Of a stretch of 64,000 bases of DNA, positions 23,913 to 33,326 are shown piece after piece. The stretch is from contig NZ_JADOTX010000001.1 in the NCBI RefSeq assembly GCF_015751765.1, forward strand, positions 1,426,001 through 1,490,000, read 5' to 3'. The notes under the pieces were generated by a model. It was not told the origin of the DNA, searched no databases, and saw only the letters and a program-made list of their open reading frames with translations. This DNA is from Micromonospora ureilytica (GTDB taxonomy: Bacteria; Actinomycetota; Actinomycetes; Mycobacteriales; Micromonosporaceae). A program made the translations under genes and the position numbers. Within the stretch, counting starts at the first letter, position 1, and the number at the start of each line of letters is the position of its first letter.

Positions 23913-25763
23913 TCAGTTCAGCTCCAGGCGTACGGGATAGCGACTCAACCACTCGTTGAGCCCCAGCAGCATCTCCACGCCGCGCCGGGCCACCGCCAGG
24001 GCGCCGCCCTCGAGCTTGGCACCGGCGAGTGCGCGGGCGCGGTTGTCGTCGAGCAGTGCCCGCACCGGCGCGCCGGGGTCGGTCAGCACGGCCCTGGCCC
24101 GGTCGGCCAGCATGCGCTCGTAGGCCGGGTCCTGAGTGCTCGGGTAGGGGCTCTTGCGCCGGGCCACCACCGAGGCGGGCAGCACGTCGGCGGTGGCGGC
24201 GCGGAGCAGGCTCTTCTCCCGCCCGTCGAAGGACTTGAGGCTCCACGGGACGTTGTAGACGTACTCGACGAGCCGGTGGTCGCAGAACGGCACCCGCACC
24301 TCGAGGCCGTGGGCCATGCTCATCCGGTCCTTGCGGTCGAGAAGCACCTGCACGAACCGGGTGAGGTTGAGGTAGAACATCTCGCGCATCCGGTACTCCT
24401 CCGGCGACTCGCCGGGCAGGTGGTCGACCTCGGTCAGCGCCTGCCGGTACGCCGCGTCCTGGTAGCCCGGCAGGTCGAGCTTCAGATCGGGCGCGAACAG
24501 GCTCGGCGGCCGGGAGTCACCCGCGGCGGCACGGACCGCGGCCACCCAGGGGAACGTGTCCGCACGGATCACGGCCGGATCGTGGAACCAGGCGTAACCG
24601 CCGAAGACCTCGTCCGCGGACTCGCCGGACAACGCCACTGTCGACCGCTCCCGGACGGCGCGGAAGAGCAGGTAGAGCGAGGTGTACATGTCGCCGAGCG
24701 CGGGGGGTACGTCGGCCGCGGTGAGCACGCCGGTGCGGTAGAGAGGGTCCATGAGGGCGGGCGAGTCCAGCACGATGTCGGTGTGGTCGGAGCCGACGTG
24801 CTGCGCGACCTCGTGCACGAACGGCGCGTCGGGCGTCAGATGCATCCCGGTCTGCTGGAAGTGCTCGGTCTGCCCGGCGAAGTCGACAGCGAACGAGCGC
24901 ACCGGCCCGGCACCCTGCGCCGCGAGGGCGCGGGCGGCCAGTGCGGTGATCGCCGACGAGTCGAGGCCACCGGAGAGCAGCACGCCGAGCGGCACGTCGG
25001 CGATGAGCTGCCGCTGAACGATGTCGTCGAGCAGCTCGCGCACGGTCCGTACGGTGGTGTCCCGATCGTCGGTGTGCTCCCGGGGGGTGAGGGACCAGTA
25101 GCGGCGGGCGCGCAGCCCGGACCGGTCCACCCGGACGATCTCGCCGGGGCGCACTTCGCGCAGGTCCCGGTAGATGGCGTGTCCGGGCGTCTTGGTGAAG
25201 GCGAGCAGCTCGCGCAGCCCGTCGGTGTCGACGACGGCCGGCACCTGCGGGTGGGCGAGCACGCCTTTGGGCTCGGAGGCGAAGACCACGCCGTCCGGCA
25301 TCGGCCGGTAATAGAGCGGCTTGATGCCCATGCGGTCACGGACCAGCAGCAACGCCTGCTCGCGCGGGTCCCAGAGGCCGAAGGCGTACATGCCGTTGAG
25401 GTGCTCGGCGAAGTTTTCGCCCCACTCCAGGTAGGCGTGCAGGACCACCTCGGTGTCGCTCTCGGTGCGGAACTCGTGGCCCAGCCCGCGCAACTGGGTG
25501 CGCAACTCGCGATAGTTGTAGACCTCGCCGCTGTAGGTGATCACGGCGATGGCGGCGCCGTCGTGCTCGACGGTCATCGGCTGCGCCCCGGTCGACAGGT
25601 CGATGACGGCGAGCCGCCGGTGCCCGAGGCCGGCATGCTCGTCGAGCCACACGCCCTCGGCGTCCGGCCCGCGCAGACTCATCGTCGCCGTCATCGCCCG
25701 CAGCACCGCGCCCTCGCGGCGCAGGTCACGGGCGAAGTCGACCCATCCGACAACTCCACACAC
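23913..25763 (-). CDS. asnB: asparagine synthetase (glutamine-hydrolysing) homologue
   Basis: A 616-residue AsnB-type amidotransferase. It starts with GTG at 25763 behind GGGAGG, giving the N-terminal nucleophile Cys2 (MCGVVGWVDF) of a class II glutaminase; RGPDAEGVWLDE, SGEVYNYRELR and the C-terminal synthetase P-loop VLLSGGLDSSAI (about residue 275) are intact. The enzyme makes an amide from a carboxylate with ATP and glutamine. It is the last gene of the minus-strand biosynthetic operon, where AsnB homologues often amidate a natural product rather than aspartate. No damage is visible. Confidence 0.92.
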   Translation of the reverse strand: MCGVVGWVDFARDLRREGAVLRAMTATMSLRGPDAEGVWLDEHAGLGHRRLAVIDLSTGAQPMTVEHDGAAIAVITYSGEVYNYRELRTQLRGLGHEFRTESDTEVVLHAYLEWGENFAEHLNGMYAFGLWDPREQALLLVRDRMGIKPLYYRPMPDGVVFASEPKGVLAHPQVPAVVDTDGLRELLAFTKTPGHAIYRDLREVRPGEIVRVDRSGLRARRYWSLTPREHTDDRDTTVRTVRELLDDIVQRQLIADVPLGVLLSGGLDSSAITALAARALAAQGAGPVRSFAVDFAGQTEHFQQTGMHLTPDAPFVHEVAQHVGSDHTDIVLDSPALMDPLYRTGVLTAADVPPALGDMYTSLYLLFRAVRERSTVALSGESADEVFGGYAWFHDPAVIRADTFPWVAAVRAAAGDSRPPSLFAPDLKLDLPGYQDAAYRQALTEVDHLPGESPEEYRMREMFYLNLTRFVQVLLDRKDRMSMAHGLEVRVPFCDHRLVEYVYNVPWSLKSFDGREKSLLRAATADVLPASVVARRKSPYPSTQDPAYERMLADRARAVLTDPGAPVRALLDDNRARALAGAKLEGGALAVARRGVEMLLGLNEWLSRYPVRLELN

Positions 25764-25776
25764 AGTATGCCTCCCG

Positions 25777-25788
25777 TTGATCGATCAA
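25777..25788. promoter_or_regulatory. 12-bp palindrome before asnB
   Basis: TTGATCGATCAA lies 14 bases before the GTG of the asparagine synthetase gene, just ahead of its ribosome-binding site. It may be an operator or a chance palindrome. Confidence 0.25.
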
Positions 25789-25816
25789 TCGTGGTGATGG
25801 TTACCGGTGCGAGCGC

Positions 25817-26632
25817 TCATGGTCTGGTGACCACAGTGCCGAAGGTGGTGGCGAGCCAGGGCTTGCGACCGCCGGCCAGCACTCTGCCGCGGGCGATCTG
25901 GCCCCACTGGCCGGTGCGACCGAAGCCGACCTTGAGGAACGCGGCGGGGTCGGCGGAGATCCAGCAGTCCGGCCTGGCCTGTGCGGTCGACCTGCCGGTC
26001 ACCGCGGTCCCGTGGTCGATCTCCACCAGATAGCGCGGGCCGCCACGCAACCTGATCTCGATGCTCGCGCGGACGTTCGCGGCGCGTTTCCGGTTCAGGT
26101 ATCGCGGCATCATCGTCAGTACACCGTCGAGCACCAGCAACGCGTCCGACCGGTCGATGCGCCACGGCTGTCCGCTCGCCCGCGCGATGTCCAGCCCGTG
26201 CACGACCAGTTCGCCGAGCAGCGCCGAGCTCATCGTCGACCAGCTCAACGCGAGGCCGTTGCTGACGATCAGCGGTTGCGCCGGCGGCTCCACGGCCAGG
26301 AATCCCGTCACCGCCGGCAGCAGCCGATCGGCCAGCGAGGCGAGGTCACGATCGGGATCGGTACGCAACTGCGCGGCGTTCGCGTCGGTGTTGCGCCGCG
26401 ACGGGTGGTCGCCCGCGGCGGGGTTGTTCCGTCCCTGCGCGTACGCGGTGTAGTCGACGAACTCGTTCACCAGGTGCGCCGCGGTCTCGCCGACGGTCCA
26501 GCTCAGCCCGGGAACCATGGCGTCCGAAGACTTCGCGGCCCGGATCACCGCTGCCGCGCGAACAGCACCACTGCGGATCGCGCCGGACAATGCCGCTCGT
26601 TCGGCATCGGGCACAGCGTTGATCTCCGGCAT
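25817..26632 (-). CDS. MDMPI N-terminal (DinB-like) domain protein
   Basis: A 271-residue protein of the mycothiol-dependent maleylpyruvate isomerase/DinB class. The N-terminal four-helix bundle carries VPGLSWTVGETAAHLVNEFV and, later, LLGELVVHGLDIARASGQPW, with H at the usual metal positions; the C-terminal third is an SCP2-like alpha/beta domain (PRYLVEIDHGTAVTG, CWISADPAAFLKVGFGR). Members add or remove mycothiol or catalyse isomerisations. It lies inside the biosynthetic operon between the methyltransferase and asnB, with gaps of about 60 and 53 bases. Confidence 0.85.
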   Translation of the reverse strand: MPEINAVPDAERAALSGAIRSGAVRAAAVIRAAKSSDAMVPGLSWTVGETAAHLVNEFVDYTAYAQGRNNPAAGDHPSRRNTDANAAQLRTDPDRDLASLADRLLPAVTGFLAVEPPAQPLIVSNGLALSWSTMSSALLGELVVHGLDIARASGQPWRIDRSDALLVLDGVLTMMPRYLNRKRAANVRASIEIRLRGGPRYLVEIDHGTAVTGRSTAQARPDCWISADPAAFLKVGFGRTGQWGQIARGRVLAGGRKPWLATTFGTVVTRP

Positions 26633-26693
26633 GAGTCATCCCATCGTTTCGTCGAGCGGACACCGATCGCCTGATCATCGACTGCTGCGGGTC

Positions 26694-27761
26694 TCACACC
26701 GCGACGGCCTCGATCGCGCTCTCGGCCCGCGGATCGTGCCGGGACGCCGGGTGTACGGCCACCACATCGAAGCCGCTGCGGCCGATCAGCTCCCGGTACT
26801 CACCGTCGGTCCGGTTGCGCCCCTCCACCATGGCCAGCATGAGCAAATCGAAAATCTTGGCCTGGCTCGGTCCGGGGCCGTCCGGGACCACCTTCTCCAG
26901 CACCACCAGGCGCGCTCCGGGTCGCATCGCCTCGCGTACGGTCCGCAGGATGGCGAGGGCCTTGTCGTCGCTCCAGTTGTGCAGGCAGCGCGCCAGCAGG
27001 TAGAGATCGCCATCGCCGGGCACCCGGTCGAAGAAGCTGCCTTCCACCAGTGTCACCCGGTCCGCGACACCGGCCTCGGCGAAGCGGGTGCTCGCCTGCC
27101 GGATCGCCTCCGGCAGTTCGAGCAGGACGCCGCGGGTCTCCGGCCGGCCGGTGAGGAGGGCGGCGAGCAGCGCGCCGTCGCCGCCACCGACATCGACCAT
27201 GGTGCCGACCTCGCCGACGTCACACCGCGACAGGGCGGCGGGTACCGTCCGATGGCTGCCAAGGGCGGCGTGGAACGTACGCGCGACCTCGGGGTGAGTG
27301 GCGAGGTAGGTGTACATGGGCTGCCCGTACGCCTGGTCGAAGGCCGGGGTGCCGGTCCGGACCGCGTGCGGCAGCTCGGCGAAGGAGCGGAACACCTCCT
27401 CGCCCAGCATGATGGCGCTGGCCCGGGCGGATTCGGGCACGTCGCTCCGTAACAGCGAGCCAGCGCCGGTGAGCTCGAACGTCTCGCGTTCCCGCTGGGT
27501 GAAGAGTCCGACGGAAGCCAGTGCCCGCAGCAGGCGCAGCAGCGCGTCCGGATCGGCGCCGCACCGCGCGGCCAGGTTCGGCGCGGTCTCCGGACCGTCC
27601 GCCAGCAGGTCGGCGATGCCGAGCTTCGCGACCGTGTAGCAGGCCTGGCCCAGCCACGCTCCGGAGAGCAGGCTCTGTACCAGCGCGGCGTCACTCGGTC
27701 GTACCCGTGGCGGGGCCGCCGCCACTGTGTGGTCCGGTTGAGCGTGGAAAGTCGACATCAT
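26694..27761 (-). CDS. SAM-dependent O-methyltransferase (plant-type family 2)
   Basis: A 355-residue methyltransferase with an N-terminal winged-helix dimerisation domain (LAKLGIADLLADGPETAPNL-like segment, ALLRLLRALASVGLF) and a Rossmann domain with MVDVGGGDGALLAALLTGRP, then LYLLARCLHNWSDDKALAIL with the catalytic HxW and the post-motif MRPGARLVVLEKVVPDG. This is the acetylserotonin/hydroxyneurosporene O-methyltransferase family common in polyketide and aromatic tailoring. It is followed by the MDMPI gene and preceded, 40 bases off, by the MenD-like gene. Confidence 0.9.
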   Translation of the reverse strand: MMSTFHAQPDHTVAAAPPRVRPSDAALVQSLLSGAWLGQACYTVAKLGIADLLADGPETAPNLAARCGADPDALLRLLRALASVGLFTQRERETFELTGAGSLLRSDVPESARASAIMLGEEVFRSFAELPHAVRTGTPAFDQAYGQPMYTYLATHPEVARTFHAALGSHRTVPAALSRCDVGEVGTMVDVGGGDGALLAALLTGRPETRGVLLELPEAIRQASTRFAEAGVADRVTLVEGSFFDRVPGDGDLYLLARCLHNWSDDKALAILRTVREAMRPGARLVVLEKVVPDGPGPSQAKIFDLLMLAMVEGRNRTDGEYRELIGRSGFDVVAVHPASRHDPRAESAIEAVAV

Positions 27762-27801
27762 TTCCCCCAGCGGGCAGACGTGGAGTGAGTGGAAGCTCCG
27801 C

Positions 27802-29463
27802 TCACAGGGCCGCTCCGACGGCGGACATGACGGCCACCGTGAGGCGCCGGTGCAGCGAGGCGTTGTCCCGGCGATCGGTGACCACCTCGATCAGCCGGGG
27901 ACCGGGCTGGTCGAGCACCGCGAGCAGCTCGGCCGTGCCGGCGGCCCGCGTGTACGGCCAGCCAGACGCCGCCGCCACCTGTTCGAAGGAGACGCCGTGC
28001 GGCGTACCGAAGAGCATCTCGAAGTCGTCGATCGGCCGCCGCACCGGGAGCAGCGAGAAGATGCCGCCGCCGTTGTTGTTGACCACGACGATGGTGAGGT
28101 CCGGCCGCGGTGAGCCGAGGCCGGTGATGAGTCCGTTCTGGTCGTGCAGCAGCGACAGGTCGCCGAGCAGCGCGTAGGCTCGGCCGCCGCCCTGCGCCTG
28201 GTGCGCCAGCGCGGCACCGATCGCACTGGACACCGCTCCGTCGATGCCGTTGAGTCCCCGGTTGGCGAGGATCCGGACGTTCTGACGCGGTCGCATGGTC
28301 TGTTCCAGATCGCGAATCGGCATGCTGGAGCCGGCGAAGAGCAGCGACCCGTCCGGGATCGCCGCCACCAGGTCGCGGGCGATGCGCGGCTCGCTGAGAT
28401 CGGTACGGTCCAGCATCACGTCGAGCGCGCCACTGGCGGCCTTGTCGGCGTCCTGCCACCGGCGCAGCCAATCCGGATCCTGGTCACGCAGCCTCGGCGT
28501 ACCGAGCCGGGACAGCACCTCGGTGGCGCCGCGGGTGGGGTCGGCCCAGTCAGCGGACGGATCGACGACGAGATGGTCGCGGGCCTGACCGAGGTAGTCG
28601 AGAACCGCGAGGTGGACGCCGGGCCGCCCCATGGTGATCACCATCTCCGGCTCGGCCCCCTTCCGGAACTCCCGATGACTGAGCAGGTCGCCGTACGTCC
28701 GGATGGCGTTGGCACCGTAGCGCGCACCGCTCTGCGGCTCGGCGAGCAACGGCCATCCGGCCTGCTCGGCGAAGGTGACAGCGGCGTGCGGATCGCTCGC
28801 GCCGTCGCCGACGACGATCACCCCGTGGGCGGGCACGTCCAGCGTGCGCGGCGCCTCCGGAGCATGCCGGACCCGGGTCCAGGGTTCCCCCGGTGGGCGC
28901 GCCGACGCCAGGAGGGCCGCCTCGTCCGGCAGTGGGGCCGGTGCGTCGTACGGCTCGTGGAGGCCGAGGTTGAGATGCACCGGCCCGTGGGCGCAGCTGC
29001 CGAGGGCCCGGGACACCGCGGATCGCCAGTACCGCACCGTGGCCGTGGTGGGTGGCTCGGTGTTCAGTTCGGTGTAGTGGGGCGTCGCCCTCCCGTACAG
29101 CCGTGCCTGGTCGGTCGCCTGGTTGGCTCCTGTGCCGCGCAGCGCGGGCAGCCGATCGGTGGTGATGACGACCAGCGGCACGCGGCTGTGCCGGGCCTCC
29201 AGCACGGCGGGATGCAGGTTGGCTGCCGCCGTCCCCGACGTGCACACCACGGCGGCGGGGCGTCCGCTCGCCCGGGCGAGCCCCAGCGCGAGGAAGGCCG
29301 CGGACCGTTCGTCGATGCGTACGTGCAGCCGCATGCCCGGGCACTGGTGGACGGCGTGCGCGAGCACTCCGGAGTGCAAGCCGGGCGAGGCGACCACGTC
29401 GGTGACACCGCACCGCGCCAGTTCGTCGGCGACGGTGCTGGTCAGGGGATCCGAGAAGTGCAC
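27802..29463 (-). CDS. MenD-like thiamine diphosphate enzyme (SEPHCHC synthase family)
   Basis: A 553-residue ThDP enzyme of normal MenD length. It has the cofactor-activating Glu (RIDERSAAFLALGLARASG, E52), CTSGTAAANLHPAVLEA, TTDRLPALRGTGANQATDQA, GSSMPIRDLE and the ThDP/Mg motif ALLGDLSLLHDQNG followed by NNNGGGIFSLLP. MenD joins 2-oxoglutarate-derived succinic semialdehyde to isochorismate in menaquinone synthesis. Here it sits in a carrier-protein operon without other men genes, and the loop usually SPGSRS is SPGLHS, so two residues that contact isochorismate in E. coli MenD are replaced. I infer a changed acceptor substrate. The start is GTG behind GGAAAGGA. Confidence 0.9.
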   Translation of the reverse strand: MHFSDPLTSTVADELARCGVTDVVASPGLHSGVLAHAVHQCPGMRLHVRIDERSAAFLALGLARASGRPAAVVCTSGTAAANLHPAVLEARHSRVPLVVITTDRLPALRGTGANQATDQARLYGRATPHYTELNTEPPTTATVRYWRSAVSRALGSCAHGPVHLNLGLHEPYDAPAPLPDEAALLASARPPGEPWTRVRHAPEAPRTLDVPAHGVIVVGDGASDPHAAVTFAEQAGWPLLAEPQSGARYGANAIRTYGDLLSHREFRKGAEPEMVITMGRPGVHLAVLDYLGQARDHLVVDPSADWADPTRGATEVLSRLGTPRLRDQDPDWLRRWQDADKAASGALDVMLDRTDLSEPRIARDLVAAIPDGSLLFAGSSMPIRDLEQTMRPRQNVRILANRGLNGIDGAVSSAIGAALAHQAQGGGRAYALLGDLSLLHDQNGLITGLGSPRPDLTIVVVNNNGGGIFSLLPVRRPIDDFEMLFGTPHGVSFEQVAAASGWPYTRAAGTAELLAVLDQPGPRLIEVVTDRRDNASLHRRLTVAVMSAVGAAL

Positions 29464-29483
29464 GATGTCCTTTCCGGAGACGA

Positions 29484-30377
29484 TCAGTCGTCGGCTTCGG
29501 GAGCCAGAGCCAGCGACGCCGGTCTCGGCGTCTCGTCCACGAACTCGACCACCGCCTGCACCACCTCACGGGCGATGAGAATGCGCTGGTGGCCCAGCCG
29601 GTCGGTGACGAGCAGCCGGGCTGGGCCGGCGTAGTCGGCGATGAGCCGGTTCGCGTGATCCATGCCGACCGTGGTGTCGGAGCCGTCGTGGATCACGAGC
29701 ATCGGGACGGCGGCCTCGGCTCGCGCGCCGGGCGACCGCTGCCCGCCGCCCTGCCCGGCCGAGAAGACCTCCTGCTGGACGCGCCGGTGCAGGCGGCGCA
29801 CGACCCGTTCGTTCACCCCCAGCCGCCGGTGGAACTCGTCGACCAGGAACCCGAGGTCCGCGACACCGCTGATGGCCACGAGTCTCCGGGTCCGCACGCC
29901 GTTGTGTACGGCGAGCAGAGCGCACTGCACGCCGTACGAATGGGCGACGATCGCCTCGAAGGTTCCGAAGCGCCGCTGCACCTCGTCGATGACGCGGCCG
30001 TACTCCGCCACGGTGGTGGCCTCGCCGCCCGAGTGGCCGTGGCCGGGGGCGTCGAAACTCAGCGGGCTGTACCCGTGGGCGAGCAGCTGGGGAACGAAGG
30101 AAGCGAACCGTGACGCCCGCGAGCGCCACCCGTGCAGCAGCAGCACCGGCTTCACGCCGTCACCCCAGCGGTACGTGACGACCCGTTTCCCCCTGACCAC
30201 CACGACGTCCCGGATGGCCGACGCGTGCACCTCCTGTTCGGTGACCCGCAGGTTCGCCCGCTTCCAGGTCTTGCAGAAGGTGACGTACGCGCCGTGGCCG
30301 GCGAGCGCCGGCGCTATCCAAGACGCGATGTTGAGGCCCGTCCGGACGGACGAGGCGGTCAGTAGTCTCCTGGCCAT
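29484..30377 (-). CDS. alpha/beta hydrolase
   Basis: A 297-residue hydrolase. Residues 1-35 contain a hydrophobic segment that may associate with the membrane. The fold follows: VLLLHGWRSRASRF, LSFDAPGHGHSGG, the nucleophile elbow IVAHSYGVQCA, an acid in VIHDGSDTTV and the histidine in DRLGHQRILI. It starts at ATG 30377 behind GGAAGGAG. Position between the ketosynthase and the MenD-like gene suggests that it releases or processes the carrier-bound intermediate; it could also be a MenH-type lyase partner of the MenD-like enzyme, although it is longer than MenH. Confidence 0.85.
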   Translation of the reverse strand: MARRLLTASSVRTGLNIASWIAPALAGHGAYVTFCKTWKRANLRVTEQEVHASAIRDVVVVRGKRVVTYRWGDGVKPVLLLHGWRSRASRFASFVPQLLAHGYSPLSFDAPGHGHSGGEATTVAEYGRVIDEVQRRFGTFEAIVAHSYGVQCALLAVHNGVRTRRLVAISGVADLGFLVDEFHRRLGVNERVVRRLHRRVQQEVFSAGQGGGQRSPGARAEAAVPMLVIHDGSDTTVGMDHANRLIADYAGPARLLVTDRLGHQRILIAREVVQAVVEFVDETPRPASLALAPEADD

Positions 30378-30414
30378 CGTGACGGCTCCTTCCGGATGTC
30401 GGGCTCGGCGCGGG

Positions 30415-31686
30415 TCAGCCGTCGGTCACCGCGGTGCGATGACGGCGCGTGCTGGCCTCACCCATGAGCAGGCTCACGTTGTGGCCGCCGAAGGCGAAGG
30501 AGTTCGATATCGCGTTGCGCACCCGGCCGGTGCGCGGCTGCTTCCGTACGTGGTCCGCCTCGCACTCGGGGTCGACCTCGTCCAGGTTGTACGTCGGCGG
30601 CAGCACGCCCCGGGACACGGCCAGCGCCGTGATCGCGGCCTCCACCGCACCTGATCCGCCGAGCAGGTGACCGGTCACCGACTTGGTGCTGCTGACCGCC
30701 GGCGATACCGTGCCGAAGACCGTGCGCAGTGCCTTGACCTCGGCCACGTCACCCAGCTTGGTGCTGGTTCCGTGCGCGTTCACGTAGTCGACCTCGCCGG
30801 GTGGGAGGTCGGCGCGACGCAGGGCCGCCGCCATCGCCTTGGCCGCGCAGGCGCCGTCCGGAAGGGGCGTCGTCGGCCGGTACGCGTCGGTCGTGACACC
30901 CCAGCCCAGCAGGTCGGCGTATCCGGCCGCGCCCCGGGCGTCCACGTCGCTGGCTCGCTCGACCACCAGGATGCCCGCGCCCTCGGCGAGCACGAAACCG
31001 TTGCGGCGCACGTCGAAGGGACGGCTCGCGGCGGTGGGATCCGACCACCGCGTCGCCAGCGCGCCGCCGTGCCGGAAGCTCAGCGAGCCGGTCGGGTTCA
31101 GTGGCGCCTCGGACGCTCCGCAGATCACCATGTCGGCGTCCCCGTGTGCGATCAGGCGGAACGCCTCCACTATCGCGTGGGCGCCGGCCGAGCACGCCGT
31201 CGACATGGCGGAGCTGAAGCCGTGCGCTCCGTACTGGATGGCGATGCGGGCCGCCGCCATGTTCCCCAGGAAGCCCGGCAGCATGTACGGGCTCACCGCG
31301 GTACGGCCGCGGGCGGCGTACGCGTGGCTCTGCTCCTCGAAGATGTCCAGGCCGCCTGCACCGCTGCTGACGACCACGGCCACCCGGTCGGGATCCACGT
31401 CGGTGCCGACGGTCAGCCCGGCGTCGGCCATCGCGTCCGCGGCGGCGGCGAGAGCCATCAGCACGAACCGGTCGACGAGCCGACCCTCGGCGGGGGGTAG
31501 CACCTCGGACGCGTCGACCGCCGGCGCGAAGCCGGCGTATTCGATGGCCGGGGCGAGCCGATGGTCGGCGGGCACCTGCCGGATACCGGACTTGCCGGCG
31601 CAGACGGCATCCCACACCGTATCGACGGCACGCCCGACCGGGGTGAACAAACCGATGCCGGTGATGACGGGACGGGCACTCATCAC
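30415..31686 (-). CDS. beta-ketoacyl-ACP synthase (FabF/KAS II type)
   Basis: A 423-residue elongating ketosynthase with an intact catalytic set: C165 in STACSAGAH, H305 in NAHGTST, K335 in SSTKSVTG and H340 in TGHLLGG. It condenses malonyl-carrier with an acyl thioester. Its start overlaps the stop of the AMP-ligase (ATGA at 31683-31686). With two carrier proteins and a ligase in the same operon it probably performs one chain extension on a ligase-loaded starter, rather than housekeeping fatty-acid synthesis. Confidence 0.92.
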   Translation of the reverse strand: MMSARPVITGIGLFTPVGRAVDTVWDAVCAGKSGIRQVPADHRLAPAIEYAGFAPAVDASEVLPPAEGRLVDRFVLMALAAAADAMADAGLTVGTDVDPDRVAVVVSSGAGGLDIFEEQSHAYAARGRTAVSPYMLPGFLGNMAAARIAIQYGAHGFSSAMSTACSAGAHAIVEAFRLIAHGDADMVICGASEAPLNPTGSLSFRHGGALATRWSDPTAASRPFDVRRNGFVLAEGAGILVVERASDVDARGAAGYADLLGWGVTTDAYRPTTPLPDGACAAKAMAAALRRADLPPGEVDYVNAHGTSTKLGDVAEVKALRTVFGTVSPAVSSTKSVTGHLLGGSGAVEAAITALAVSRGVLPPTYNLDEVDPECEADHVRKQPRTGRVRNAISNSFAFGGHNVSLLMGEASTRRHRTAVTDG

Positions 31687-33326
31687 CGCACCACCGCCGC
31701 GGCTGTGCCGAGCAGTTCCCCGCTCAGAAGCCGGTCGCGCAGCAACGCCTTGCGCACCTTGCCGGTGGCACCGAACGGCAGCACACCGTCGCCGGCCGTC
31801 AGTACGCCTGCCACGGTCGCCGCCACCGGGGGTTCGAGCGCCGCGGCCACCTTCGCCACCAGGTCCGGCTCCGGCTCGCCGCCGTCATGCAGCGTCAGCA
31901 GAATCACCGTACGGACCTCGCCGGGCTCACCGACGGCCACCACCGTGCACTCGAGCACCTCCGGGCAGGCGGCCAGGACGCGCTCCTCGGCGAGGGCGGT
32001 GTACACCCAGTTCCCGTCGCCGATGTCGACCGCGTCGACAAGCCGGTCGACGTGGAAGAAGTAGCCCGCCTCGTTCCGGAAGACCAGGTCCCCGGTGAGG
32101 AAGTAGCCGTTGCGGCGGGTCCGGTAGGTCAGCTCCGAGTCGTTCCAGTAGCCGAGCGAGAGGGTGGGCGCCTTGATGCCGAGCTGACCGACCTGCCCGG
32201 CCGGTAGCTCGCGGGCTTCGTCGTCGTACACCACGGCGTCCGTGTAGACGTGCGGCCGGCCAATGCAACGCCGGTACCGATCGGTGTCCGGGGTGTGCGT
32301 GATGAAGAACTGCGAATGACCCATCTCCGAGGAGCCGAGCCCGTCGATGAAGACCGAACCGGCCTTCTGGGTCACGCCCTCGCTCGTCATCACGTACCGC
32401 CGGCCGGCGCCGACGAGGTGACGGATGTGCGGCTCGTGCGCGCAGTCCCCGGTGTTCCACCAGGCCTGCACCGAGCTGAGGTCCCGGGTGGCGAGGTCAA
32501 CGCCGGCCAGATCCGACCACGTCGCCGAGAAGCCGAGCACGCTGATCGGGCGCCACTTTTCGATCACGTCGAGGACGTACGCGCCGTTCTGCCGGGAGCA
32601 CAACGCCAGCTCCACGTGATTGCACAGCGCCACGCTGAGCGCGATCACCATGGCCGCGTGCCCGGGCGGCAGGATCACCAGCATCCGGTCCAGCGCCGCC
32701 GCCTTCGGCAGGGTCAGGCGGTGCCGTACGGCCGCGAAGAGGCTGTGGTGCGAGTGGGCCACAGCCTTGGGCAGACCGGTGGTCCCGGACGAGTGGGTGA
32801 TGACGACCGGATCGTCGGGGTGGTGCTGGAACGGCGGTGGCGCCAGCCGCGGGTCGCCGGCGCCGAGCGTCGCGACATCGACCATCGACTGGCTGGCGAG
32901 CCCTTCGTCGCGCAGTGCTTGCCGGTGCGCCGCGTCGGTGATGACCACGGGCGAGGCCAGCCGCTTTCGGATGTACTCGGCGGCGAGACCACTGCCGAGG
33001 TTGCCGTTGATCAGGGCCGGAACGGCGCCGATCCGGGCCAGCGCGAGGAAACACAGCGCCTGGTCGGCCGCGGCGCGGACGTAGACCGCCACCGGATCCC
33101 GCGGCCTGATGCCAAGCCGGTGCAGCTCGGCGGCTCGGGCGGTGACCCGATGCTCCAACTCGTTCAGCGACATCGGCTGCCAGGGCGGGTGGTCGTCCAC
33201 CGGGGTGTCGAAGGTCAGCGCCGGGTCGTCCAGCCCTTCACCACGCGTGATCAGCGTGGTCAGCAGGTTTCCGGTGCCCAGCGCCGGATCCGCGGCGAGC
33301 TCGGCCCGCATTCTCTTAACGTCCAT
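31683..33326 (-). CDS. AMP-dependent acyl-CoA/acyl-ACP ligase
   Basis: A 547-residue adenylate-forming enzyme. The phosphate loop is ITHSSGTTGLPKAVAHSHHS; ILPPGHAAM, FSATWSDLAG and the nucleotide-binding YFLTGDLVFR are in order, and the C-terminal lysine region is LPFGATGKVRKALL. It activates a carboxylic acid as acyl-AMP and transfers it to CoA or a carrier protein. Given the two carrier proteins just upstream, loading of an ACP is likely. The start ATG at 33324-33326 overlaps the end of a short ketosynthase-like frame. The substrate cannot be deduced. Confidence 0.9.
   Translation of the reverse strand: MDVKRMRAELAADPALGTGNLLTTLITRGEGLDDPALTFDTPVDDHPPWQPMSLNELEHRVTARAAELHRLGIRPRDPVAVYVRAAADQALCFLALARIGAVPALINGNLGSGLAAEYIRKRLASPVVITDAAHRQALRDEGLASQSMVDVATLGAGDPRLAPPPFQHHPDDPVVITHSSGTTGLPKAVAHSHHSLFAAVRHRLTLPKAAALDRMLVILPPGHAAMVIALSVALCNHVELALCSRQNGAYVLDVIEKWRPISVLGFSATWSDLAGVDLATRDLSSVQAWWNTGDCAHEPHIRHLVGAGRRYVMTSEGVTQKAGSVFIDGLGSSEMGHSQFFITHTPDTDRYRRCIGRPHVYTDAVVYDDEARELPAGQVGQLGIKAPTLSLGYWNDSELTYRTRRNGYFLTGDLVFRNEAGYFFHVDRLVDAVDIGDGNWVYTALAEERVLAACPEVLECTVVAVGEPGEVRTVILLTLHDGGEPEPDLVAKVAAALEPPVAATVAGVLTAGDGVLPFGATGKVRKALLRDRLLSGELLGTAAAVVR

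Noticed and set aside
23706..26033. Very long plus-strand open frame opposite the asparagine synthetase gene
   Set aside because: It is the antisense shadow of a well-supported asnB gene; GC-rich third positions keep the opposite frame free of stops. Its translation shows no domain.
28144..32098. Long plus-strand frames opposite the MenD-like, ketosynthase and ligase genes
   Set aside because: Same shadow effect; the minus-strand products have intact catalytic motifs and overlapping starts and stops.
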